A stretch of DNA of 25,574 bases. It comes from an uncultured Collinsella sp. (lineage in GTDB: Bacteria; Actinomycetota; Coriobacteriia; Coriobacteriales; Coriobacteriaceae). Positions 8,275 through 14,488 of this stretch are shown here, piece after piece. Position 1 is the first letter of the stretch. The number at the start of each line of letters is the position of its first letter. The position numbers were made by a program, and so were the translations under genes. Below the pieces are notes generated by a model that saw only the letters and a program-made list of their open reading frames with translations, had not been told where the DNA came from and made no database searches. Location of the stretch: assembly GCA_902479095.1 (NCBI GenBank), contig CABSNL010000027.1:1-25574 (forward strand), in the 5' to 3' direction.

Positions 8275-10536
8275 TTACGCATCCTTGGCAGACGACTTAA
8301 CAGAAGCAGACTTGGCCTTGGGAGCAGCCTTTTTGGTGGTTGCCTTCTTGGCCGTGCTGGACTTGGCCGAAGCCTTGGCAGCGGGCTTGGCTGCCTTCGC
8401 CTTAGCCGGAGACTTCTTAGCAGCTGCGGCCTTGGGCTTCACCGAGGACGTACGTTTGCGCGTCGCCTTCTTGGGCTCCTCGACCACGGGCGGCTTATAG
8501 CTGCTGGGACCGCGGCGCTTAAGCACCACGCCAGCCAGACCGGGCACCTTAATCTCGATGGAGTCCATTTGCCCGTTCCAGGGATAGGGCTCGCTCGAGC
8601 AGGTGTAGGGCTCCTCACCGGCGTATCCGCTGCCGCCAAACTCGGGACGGTCGGAATCGAAGATGACCTCCCAGTCACCCTCGCGCGGTACGCCCACGCG
8701 GAAGCTCTCGTAGCTCGCCGGGTCAAAGTTGATCAGGATCACCAGATCGTCATCGATGTCCTCGCCCTGACGCACAAAGCTCACGATGGACTGTTTGGAG
8801 TTATCCGCGTCGATCCAGGTAAAGCCGTCGTCGGTGTAGCCGCGCTCGTACAGAGCGGGCTCGGCGGTGTACAGGTGGTTGAGCGCCTTGATAAAGGCCT
8901 GATGATGACGGTGGGTCTCGTACTCTTCGGTCAGGAACCACTGGATGGACTCGTAGTAGCGCCATTCAATAAACTGGCCGATCTCGTTGCCCATAAAGTT
9001 GAGCTTGGCACCGGGGTGCGTCATCTGGTAGAAGGCCAGCGTGCGCAGGCCGGCAAACTGGCGCCACCAGTCGCCCGGCATGCGGCCGATCAGCGAGCAC
9101 TTGCCGTGCACGACCTCGTCGTGGCTCAGCGGGCAAATAAAGTTCTCGGTAAAGGCATACATAATGGAGAACGTGAGCAGACCGTGGTTGCCGGGGCGCC
9201 ACGGAAAATCAGTCTGCATGTAGTGCAGGGTGTCGTTCATCCAGCCCATGTCCCACTTGTAGTGGAAGCCCAGACCGCCGTCCTGCGGCGGATAGGTCAC
9301 GAGCGGCCACGCGGTGGACTCCTCGGCCATCATCATCACGTCGGGGTAGTGAGCCTCCACGGCGCAGTTGACCTGGCGGATAAACGCGCTGGCGTCCAGG
9401 TCCTCCTCGGTACCGTACTTGTTGAACTTCTTTTGGCCCGGATCGTCGATGCCAAAGTTCAGATACAGCATGCTGGACACGCCGTCCATGCGAATGCCGT
9501 CAACGTGGAAGTTCTCGAGCCAATAAAGCACGTTAGAGACAAGGAAGGAGCGTACCTCGCCGCGGGCGAAGTCAAACTTGTGCGTGCCCCAGTTGGGATG
9601 AATCTCGTGCTCAAACAGCATGTGGCCGTTAAAGGTGGCAAGGCCGTGGGAGTCGGCGCAAAAACCGCCGGGCACCCAGTCCATAATCACGCCGATGCCC
9701 GCCTCGTGGCATGCATCGATAAAGTGCATGAGCTGCTGCGGGTTGCCGTAGCGCGACGTGGCGGCGTAGTAGCCGGTCGTCTGGTAGCCCCAGGAGCCGT
9801 CGAAGGGATGCTCCATAAGCGGCATGACCTCGATATGCGTGTAGCCCATGTCGCGCACGTAGTCCACGAGCTCCACCGATAGGTCGTCGTAGGTGTAAAA
9901 CTCGCCGCGCTGCGCGGGGAAGGGGTCCATGGGGCCGGGGTAGTTGCCGTACTCGTCGGGCTCGCCCTGCGGCGCATCGCCGTGGCGCTTCCACGAGCCA
10001 ATATGCACCTCGTAGATGTTAAGGGGCTGCGACATGTGGTTATGGCTGGCGCGGCGCTTGAGCCACGCGGCGTCGTTCCACTTGTAGCCATCGAGGGTCC
10101 ACAGCATGCTCGCCGTTCCCGGAGGGCACTCGGCCTTAAAGGCGTATGGATCGGCCTTGTAGAGCTTTTCGCCCTCGTTGGTCTCGATGAGATATTTATA
10201 GAGCTGGCCCTGCTCGGCGCCAGGAATAAAGCCTTCCCAAATAGCGCTTGTATGCACGGGCACCAGCGGGTTGGCTTCCTCATCCCAGTCGTTAAATTCA
10301 CCAATGACATGGACGCTCTTTACATCGGGCGCCCAAACGCAAAAACGCCAGCCGCGCGTACGGTTCTGCGTGTCGGGGTGCGCGCCCATCTTTTCCCAGC
10401 TGCGCTCCCACGTGCCAATGCCAAACAGATAGACATCGTCTTTGGTGAGCTCCGGCGCGTGCGGGGCGGCTTTACGGGTAGTAGGCTTTTTAGTTGCTGG
10501 CTTTAGCTTTGTATCGCTCACGTTTGATCCCATCAT
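8275..10536 (-). CDS. glgB: 1,4-alpha-glucan branching enzyme with basic N- and C-terminal tails
   Basis: A GH13 enzyme that creates the alpha-1,6 branches of glycogen. After a basic N-terminal extension (KLKPATKKPTTRKAA), the CBM48-like domain runs through GWRFCVWAPDVKSVHVIGEFNDW. Then come the barrel with WGYQTTGYYAATSRYG and DWVPGGF, the nucleophile in GIRMDGV (about Asp351), the acid/base in MMAEES (about Glu405), and SHDEVVHGK with the third catalytic Asp. The beta-sandwich ends near residue 685. About 68 residues of AAKKSPAKAKAAKPAAK-type sequence follow. It is 753 residues from ATG at 10536; ATG at 10533 and GTG at 10521 (which has GGGA upstream) are also possible, and an in-frame extension up to 10656 has no ribosome site. 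It is first gene of the glg operon and divergent from the HAD gene. The tails resemble that of GlgA. Confidence 0.95.
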   Translation of the reverse strand: MMGSNVSDTKLKPATKKPTTRKAAPHAPELTKDDVYLFGIGTWERSWEKMGAHPDTQNRTRGWRFCVWAPDVKSVHVIGEFNDWDEEANPLVPVHTSAIWEGFIPGAEQGQLYKYLIETNEGEKLYKADPYAFKAECPPGTASMLWTLDGYKWNDAAWLKRRASHNHMSQPLNIYEVHIGSWKRHGDAPQGEPDEYGNYPGPMDPFPAQRGEFYTYDDLSVELVDYVRDMGYTHIEVMPLMEHPFDGSWGYQTTGYYAATSRYGNPQQLMHFIDACHEAGIGVIMDWVPGGFCADSHGLATFNGHMLFEHEIHPNWGTHKFDFARGEVRSFLVSNVLYWLENFHVDGIRMDGVSSMLYLNFGIDDPGQKKFNKYGTEEDLDASAFIRQVNCAVEAHYPDVMMMAEESTAWPLVTYPPQDGGLGFHYKWDMGWMNDTLHYMQTDFPWRPGNHGLLTFSIMYAFTENFICPLSHDEVVHGKCSLIGRMPGDWWRQFAGLRTLAFYQMTHPGAKLNFMGNEIGQFIEWRYYESIQWFLTEEYETHRHHQAFIKALNHLYTAEPALYERGYTDDGFTWIDADNSKQSIVSFVRQGEDIDDDLVILINFDPASYESFRVGVPREGDWEVIFDSDRPEFGGSGYAGEEPYTCSSEPYPWNGQMDSIEIKVPGLAGVVLKRRGPSSYKPPVVEEPKKATRKRTSSVKPKAAAAKKSPAKAKAAKPAAKASAKSSTAKKATTKKAAPKAKSASVKSSAKDA

Positions 10537-10621
10537 GACGCGGCAGCGTGTTGCCTTGGTGACTAGATGCGAAAGGTCCAAGGCTGCACGAATCGAAGGG
10601 ACGGCGATAGTTCTATGATTC

Positions 10622-10647
10622 GTTCCACCTCGCGTGCTCGGTGGAAC
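10622..10647 (-). promoter_or_regulatory. Inverted repeat in the glgB leader
   Basis: GTTCCACC (10622-10629) and GGTGGAAC (10640-10647) are perfect 8-bp inverted repeats separated by 10 bases, about 86 bases upstream of glgB. In RNA it would form a hairpin in the glgB leader; as DNA it could be an operator. No U-tract follows, so a terminator is unlikely. Confidence 0.5.
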
Positions 10648-10813
10648 TTTCGGCAAAAACTACGATAACACCTGTACGTTAGTTTTATGAACGAAAGTGG
10701 ATTTGCGGTGGCGTTTAATCGGTAAGCGCCATGTTTATACCACTGGCAGAATTGCGATGGTAAAACTCTTGACAGCTTTACCAATTAGGGTTTCTAGATT
10801 GTTAGGTTTACGT

Positions 10814-10829
10814 TTGGTAAAACGTTTTT
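10814..10829 (+). promoter_or_regulatory. Candidate LacI/MalR-type operator upstream of the HAD gene
   Basis: TTGGTAAAACGTTTTT contains the near-palindrome AAAACGTTTT with central CG, the symmetry typical of LacI-family operators. It is identical at 15 of 16 positions to the site at 867-882 upstream of the GH13 gene. It lies downstream of the probable HAD promoter, where a bound repressor would block transcription. The regulator itself is not in this window. Confidence 0.45.
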
Positions 10830-10867
10830 AGCAGGTTGTTTACCATTTGACATTGAAAGGCTCGTTT

Positions 10868-11557
10868 ATGGACCGCATCGCTGCCCCAAGTGTTGCTTTT
10901 ATTTTCGATTGCGACGGCACGCTGGTTAATAGCACCCCCGTTTGGGCCTATGCCCAGCCCGAGTTATTGCACCGCCACGGAGTTGACGTGACGGTCGACG
11001 ATTTTGCCCAGTTTGAGCATTTGTCGCTCGAAGACGAGTGCCAGGCCTACCACGACACCTGGGGCATTGGCACAAATGGCGAGGAGCTCTACCGCGAGCT
11101 GAGCAATATTCTGATTGATGGGTACTCCAAGGTGCCGCCGCGCAAGGGTCTCCTGGCATTTTTGGAGCAGGCGAAGGCGGCGGGTATTGCCATGTGCGTG
11201 GCTACGTCCACGCCGGCCGAGCTGGTGCAGTCCGCGCTCGCTGGTGCCGGGCTCGACGCATACATGGAGTTTGTTACCACGACGGGCGAGGCAGGACGCT
11301 CCAAACAGTTCCCCGACGTATACGAGCTGGCGCTTCGCCGTCTGGAGGAGCGCCATGGGCATAAGTTTGAGCGCGCGTGGGTGTTTGAGGACGCCGTCTT
11401 TGGCCTAAAGAGCTCTGGTGTCGCCGGCTTTAAACGCGTGGGCATCTATGACCCGCACGGCCGCATGAAGCGCGACGAGGTTCGCGATAACTGCGAGATC
11501 TTTATCGATAGCTATGAAGAGCTGGATTTGGATCACGTTCTTGCGTTTGAGGGATAG
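10868..11557 (+). CDS. HAD-superfamily hydrolase (beta-phosphoglucomutase/phosphatase type)
   Basis: A 229-residue haloacid-dehalogenase-fold protein, cytoplasmic. Motif I is FDCDGTLVNS (about residues 13-22, with the two catalytic Asp), followed by a helical cap. Motif II is the Thr/Ser of ATSTPAELVQSAL, motif III the Lys in SKQFPDVYELAL, and motif IV FEDAVFGLKSS. This arrangement fits subfamily I phosphatases and beta-phosphoglucomutases, which act on sugar phosphates. ATG at 10868 follows GAAAGG with seven-base spacing; seven earlier in-frame codons are disfavoured. Being divergent from glgB and preceded by a motif shared with the GH13 gene hints at a role in sugar-phosphate metabolism. 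The substrate cannot be read from sequence; it may be a general phosphatase. Confidence 0.88.
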   Translation: MDRIAAPSVAFIFDCDGTLVNSTPVWAYAQPELLHRHGVDVTVDDFAQFEHLSLEDECQAYHDTWGIGTNGEELYRELSNILIDGYSKVPPRKGLLAFLEQAKAAGIAMCVATSTPAELVQSALAGAGLDAYMEFVTTTGEAGRSKQFPDVYELALRRLEERHGHKFERAWVFEDAVFGLKSSGVAGFKRVGIYDPHGRMKRDEVRDNCEIFIDSYEELDLDHVLAFEG

Positions 11558-11566
11558 GCGAGGGCT

Positions 11567-12208
11567 GTGGCTTGTAAGATATTAGTGGTGTGCGGCTCGC
11601 CCGTCGTGGCGAGCGTGGATCTGTTGCGCCGGCAAGCGGGGGAGTGCGACCATGTTGTTGCCGTAGACCGCGGACTCGACGCGCTGCTGGGTGCCGGCCT
11701 GGGCTGCGACGTGTATGTAGGAGATGCGGACACGGTGAGCGACGCGGGTCGCGCGTTGGTCGATGCCGCCACCGACTTTGAAGTTGAGCGCCATGACCCG
11801 TACAAGGACTATACCGATCTGGCACTGGCGCTCGATTCCGTCCGCCGTCGCTGGCCGGGTGCCGAAGTGGTTGCGACCTGCGTCACGGGCGGCCGTCCGG
11901 ATATGGCCCTGTCCGTCCTAGGCCTACTAGCAGCCTACAAAGATGCCCCCGTCTGGATCAAAGAAGACGAAGTGACGGCCAGAATTCTGCACCAGGACGA
12001 AACCTGGACCATCGAAAACACCGAGGGCAAAACCTTCTCTATCATCGCGATCGCCCCAGAAACGGTAATAAGCGAACACGGCCTAGAATGGGAACTGGAT
12101 CACGCCCCGCTGGGCCTGTTAGCCGACACAGGCATCAGCAACGTCGTCAGGTCAACAGCCACGATCCAAGTCCACACCGGCACCGCCATCGCTTACCTAT
12201 ATCAATAG
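11567..12208 (+). CDS. Thiamine pyrophosphokinase
   Basis: A 213-residue protein expected to convert thiamine to thiamine pyrophosphate with ATP. Family features are VAVDRGLDALLGAGLGCDVYVGDADTVS (the usual form is DxGLxxLxxxGxxPDxxIGDFDS), then HDPYKDYTDLALALD, which matches the K-D-x-TDxxxAL substrate-binding motif, and VTGGRPDMALSVLGLL, matching GGRxDH with the His replaced by Met. The C-terminal beta-sandwich is divergent. It starts at GTG 11567, nine bases after the HAD stop, with GAGGG close upstream, so the two genes are probably co-transcribed. The Met at the GGRxDH position is a departure that could affect activity, but overall assignment is fairly firm. Confidence 0.82.
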   Translation: MACKILVVCGSPVVASVDLLRRQAGECDHVVAVDRGLDALLGAGLGCDVYVGDADTVSDAGRALVDAATDFEVERHDPYKDYTDLALALDSVRRRWPGAEVVATCVTGGRPDMALSVLGLLAAYKDAPVWIKEDEVTARILHQDETWTIENTEGKTFSIIAIAPETVISEHGLEWELDHAPLGLLADTGISNVVRSTATIQVHTGTAIAYLYQ

Positions 12209-12235
12209 GCATTTAGAGTCTGACCAAAATAGTCC

Positions 12236-12264
12236 TTGCACGTCGCGCTAACTTCCCCTATAGT
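12236..12264 (+). promoter_or_regulatory. Sigma-70-type promoter of tRNA-Ala
   Basis: TTGCAC (12236-12241) and TATAGT (12259-12264) are separated by exactly 17 bases and end 13 bases before the tRNA. Both hexamers are close to the housekeeping consensus, as expected for a strongly expressed stable RNA. Confidence 0.85.
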
Positions 12265-12277
12265 ATCTCCACGTCAC

Positions 12278-12353
12278 GGGGGCGTAGCTCAGCTGGGAGA
12301 GCGCTTGACTGGCAGTCAAGAGGTCAGGGGTTCGATCCCCCTCGTCTCCACCA
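12278..12353 (+). tRNA. tRNA-Ala (anticodon GGC)
   Basis: A complete 76-base cloverleaf: acceptor GGGGGCG with CGTCTCC, D arm GCTC/GAGC, anticodon stem CTTGA/TCAAG around loop CTGGCAG (anticodon GGC), T arm AGGGG/CCCCT with TTCGATC, and an encoded CCA. The G3-U70 wobble pair, the main alanine identity element, is present. It reads GCC (and GCU) codons, the abundant alanine codons in this GC-rich genome. It has its own promoter and terminator and borders the polysaccharide locus. Confidence 0.97.
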
Positions 12354-12367
12354 TCGTGAATGCAAAG

Positions 12368-12394
12368 GCCTTCGGAATCCCGGAGGCTTTTTTT
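12368..12394 (+). terminator. Intrinsic terminator of tRNA-Ala
   Basis: GCCTTCGG (12368-12375) pairs with CCGGAGGC (12380-12387), with one G-U pair and a four-base AATC loop. It is followed immediately by seven T residues (12388-12394). This is a textbook Rho-independent terminator. Confidence 0.93.
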
Positions 12395-12572
12395 CATGTC
12401 AAAATACCTCGCGCCACAAACCCCTCCTTCGGCAACAAAAAGTTGCACAATTTATTTCCCATGTCTGTATATAGTTTGTTAGACGAACGCGATCATCGGC
12501 GCAGCTCGCTGCTTCATTTGGGCTTCAGGAACGCCCCTAATCACCGCCAGTACCTTAATAACCTGCATCAAT

Positions 12573-12631
12573 GTGAACAACATCGCAAAACAGCCCCATT
12601 AAGCACACTAAATGAACGATATGTTGTTCAC
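12573..12631 (+). repeat. 11-bp perfect inverted repeat in loaP upstream region
   Basis: GTGAACAACAT (12573-12583) and ATGTTGTTCAC (12621-12631) are exact reverse complements with a 37-base spacer. They lie just upstream of the possible loaP promoter. They could be paired operator half-sites for a looping regulator, or a hairpin in a longer transcript. Confidence 0.7.
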
Positions 12632-13023
12632 CACAAGACAAATCAGTTTCGCTACCAACTTGTGCTAGGATACATATAGTTACATGAGTTCAACTGTGCT
12701 CGCGGCTCCAGCAAGCCATAAAGCGCAGGGTCGATCAGCATCCGGCCGTAACGGCGGTGCCAGAAACACCACGAGCTCCAATAAAGAAGTCATGCGACGT
12801 TATTTATTTGCATTCGGTATTTCCTTGATGCAATTAAAAGTGTGCATGTTAAATCGTAGCAGTCCTACAGCTGTTTGCGTGCGGTCCAGTTTTGTTCCCG
12901 CTTGACTGGCTCGCACGCAGCCAGCTGGGGATGCGGTCATTTTGCGATACACGTCCGCGTCTCTAGCAACTGCATTTATACATACCGTTCACGGTGGGGC
13001 AGAGCCACGTGCTTGTCTAACTG

Positions 13024-13096
13024 GGCTCAGGGTTTGAATATGGAGCGCCTTCGCGCACAAGCGCCCAGGCGAAGCCATACCCAAACCCCGTGAGCC
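13024..13096 (+). promoter_or_regulatory. Large leader hairpin just before loaP (candidate LoaP-binding RNA)
   Basis: Four successive perfect stems stack into one long hairpin: GGCTCA/TGAGCC (13024-13029 with 13091-13096), GGGTTTG/CAAACCC (13030-13036 with 13082-13088), TATGG/CCATA (13039-13043 with 13075-13079) and CTTCGC/GCGAAG (13049-13054 with 13069-13074). Small internal loops separate them and a 14-base loop closes the end. No U-tract follows, so it is not an intrinsic terminator. LoaP proteins are known to bind a hairpin in the leader of the operon they antiterminate; this is the best candidate here. Confidence 0.7.
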
Positions 13097-13125
13097 ACAC
13101 GTAAGACAGCAAGGGGGTGGTGCTC

Positions 13126-13671
13126 GTGTGGTATGTGATTCAGGTCATTAACGGTCGCGAAGACGTAATGCGCGAGCGCATCGAGCGCGTGGTGCCAGTG
13201 GGCGCCATGCAAGAGCTCTTTTATCCCCAATTTCAAACCGAGATCAAGGTACACGGCGAATGGGTCAATACGACCAAGTCGCTCTTTCCCGGTTATCTTA
13301 TCTGCGACACGGCAGATCCCCGTACCGTGCAACAGTATCTGCTTCGCATGGACGACTTTGCCCGGGTGCTTTCCCAGGACGGTCAGTTTGTGCCGCTAGC
13401 AAAAGAAGAGGTCCAGCTTATTGGCGGCTTTACGCACAGGGGAGACCGCGTAGTGCCCATGAGCGAGGCCTTAAAAGACGGCGACCAGGTCGTAGTGACG
13501 GCAGGTCCGTTGCTGGGCCATGAAGGCCTTATCAAAACCATTAACAGACGCAAGAGCACTGCTTATTTGGAGCTCGATCTGTGCGGCCGACGCGTTACTA
13601 CGCGCGTTGGACTTGCCGTGCTTTCGGCCGAGCAGCGCGTAATGCGAAACCTTAAAAAGGCGATCGCCTAG
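13126..13671 (+). CDS. loaP: LoaP-type NusG paralog, transcription antiterminator
   Basis: A 181-residue NusG-family protein expected to ride with RNA polymerase and suppress termination in the long polysaccharide operon that follows. The N-terminal NGN domain starts WYVIQVINGRED and contains FYPQFQTEIKVHGEW and KSLFPGYLICDT. The C-terminal KOW domain is GDQVVVTAGPLLGHEGLIKTINRRKSTAYLEL. Housekeeping NusG would be near secE and the ribosomal genes, so location at the head of a capsule operon marks this as a specialised paralog. GTG at 13126 is preferred: AAGGGGG at 13111-13117 is eight bases upstream, while GTGs at 13117 and 13120 overlap that site. RfaH is less likely because the WYVIQV start and a Gram-positive context fit LoaP. 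Confidence 0.88.
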   Translation: MWYVIQVINGREDVMRERIERVVPVGAMQELFYPQFQTEIKVHGEWVNTTKSLFPGYLICDTADPRTVQQYLLRMDDFARVLSQDGQFVPLAKEEVQLIGGFTHRGDRVVPMSEALKDGDQVVVTAGPLLGHEGLIKTINRRKSTAYLELDLCGRRVTTRVGLAVLSAEQRVMRNLKKAIA

Positions 13672-13726
13672 CTGCAGGCGACTGTTTAACGGGAAAGGGA
13701 GGATCTCCGGGGGCGGGGACGTAGGT

Positions 13727-14488
13727 TTGAAGAAGACAGTATCAGACAAAACTGAATATCCAGCAGGAGAGCCGGTAGGCGCCGCGCTTGTCGCCCAAGC
13801 AATGAGCGGCAGCGACGCGAGCATGCGCTACAAGGCTATGAAGGCCGTGAAGGACTGGGATCGCACGCGCCTGGCCTACCGCACCGTCAAGCGCGCCTTC
13901 GACATCGTGTTCAGTGGCTGCGTGCTGGCCGTCATCGCCATTCCGAGCTTGGTGCTCGCCGCGGCCATCCGCCTGGAGAGCGAGGGCAACCCGTTCTACA
14001 GCCAGATCCGCGTGGGCCAGACCCACCGCGACGGCAGCTTGTCCACCTTCCGCATGTGGAAGTTCCGCTCCATGTACAGAGACGCCGACGAGCGCCTCGC
14101 CGAGCTCAAGGAGAAAAACGAGATCGCCGGCGCCATGTTCAAGATGAAGGAAGACCCCCGCGTCACCAAGATCGGCAAGTTCATCCGCAAGCACTCCATC
14201 GACGAGTTCCCGCAGTTCCTGAACGTATTCCTGGGCCAGATGTCCGTCGTGGGCCCGCGCCCGCCTCTGCCCAACGAGGTCGCGGAGTACACCGAGTTCG
14301 ACCTGCAGCGCCTGGCCGTAAAGCCCGGGATCACCGGCTGGTGGCAGGTGACGGAGCGCAACTCGACCGGCTTCGACGGCATGGTCCGCCGAGACCTGGA
14401 GTACATCGCCAACCGGGGCATCTTCACCGACCTCAAGATTGTGATCCTCACGGTTATTGAGGTCATCACCGGTAAGGGTGCGTGCTAA
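13727..14488 (+). CDS. Polyprenyl-phosphate sugar-1-phosphate transferase (WcaJ/RfbP family)
   Basis: A 253-residue membrane enzyme that starts the repeat unit by moving a sugar-phosphate from a nucleotide sugar to undecaprenyl phosphate on the inner face of the membrane. A hydrophobic re-entrant segment at about residues 58-82 (FDIVFSGCVLAVIAIPSLVLAAA) is followed by the small catalytic domain with KFRSM (112-116), the Asp-Glu dyad in KHSIDEFPQFLNV (159-160), MSVVGPRPP and KPGITGWWQV. It has only the C-terminal catalytic module, without the extra N-terminal membrane domain of long WcaJ proteins. The start is probably TTG at 13727 with GGGGA upstream; ATG at about 13802 is an alternative. GC-rich codon use matches the chromosome and differs from wecG next door. 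The donor sugar cannot be inferred with confidence. Confidence 0.94.
   Translation: MKKTVSDKTEYPAGEPVGAALVAQAMSGSDASMRYKAMKAVKDWDRTRLAYRTVKRAFDIVFSGCVLAVIAIPSLVLAAAIRLESEGNPFYSQIRVGQTHRDGSLSTFRMWKFRSMYRDADERLAELKEKNEIAGAMFKMKEDPRVTKIGKFIRKHSIDEFPQFLNVFLGQMSVVGPRPPLPNEVAEYTEFDLQRLAVKPGITGWWQVTERNSTGFDGMVRRDLEYIANRGIFTDLKIVILTVIEVITGKGAC

Larger units (their letters stand above)
10537..10867. promoter_or_regulatory. Divergent glgB / HAD intergenic regulatory region
   Basis: These 331 bases separate glgB (minus) from the HAD gene (plus). They contain a TTGACA hexamer at 10769-10774, a likely -35 for the HAD gene with only a poor -10 (TCTAGA, 18-base spacing). TGGTAAA occurs at 10758-10764 and 10815-10821, and TTTACCA at 10777-10783 and 10839-10845. 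An 8-bp inverted repeat, GTTCCACC/GGTGGAAC, lies at 10622-10647. The glgB promoter must be here too; TATAAA (minus strand, about 10733-10738) is a possible -10 but lacks a good -35. No convincing small gene is seen. Confidence 0.6.
12395..13125 (+). promoter_or_regulatory. Long structured leader upstream of loaP
   Basis: About 730 bases without a convincing gene. An 11-bp perfect inverted repeat lies at 12573-12631. A possible extended -10 (TGCTAGGAT followed by ACATATAGT) lies at about 12663-12680, without a good -35. Alternative stems form around 12876-12924 and a large hairpin at 13024-13096. Short reading frames here have no ribosome sites or recognisable protein style. Long structured leaders are usual before operons controlled by specialised NusG paralogs such as LoaP. 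Confidence 0.6.

Noticed and set aside
8272..9882. 536-codon plus-strand frame opposite glgB
   Set aside because: Antisense shadow of the branching enzyme, without recognisable domains.
12278..12353. tRNA-Ala as an integration site with a matching att repeat
   Set aside because: No second copy of the tRNA 3' end and no integrase gene were found in the window.
12236..12679. Short plus-strand frame overlapping the tRNA
   Set aside because: It starts in the tRNA promoter and runs through the tRNA and its terminator, so it is not a gene.
12684..12905. 73-codon frame in the loaP leader as a possible leader peptide
   Set aside because: No ribosome site before its ATG and no recognisable protein pattern. 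A regulatory leader peptide cannot be excluded but is not supported.
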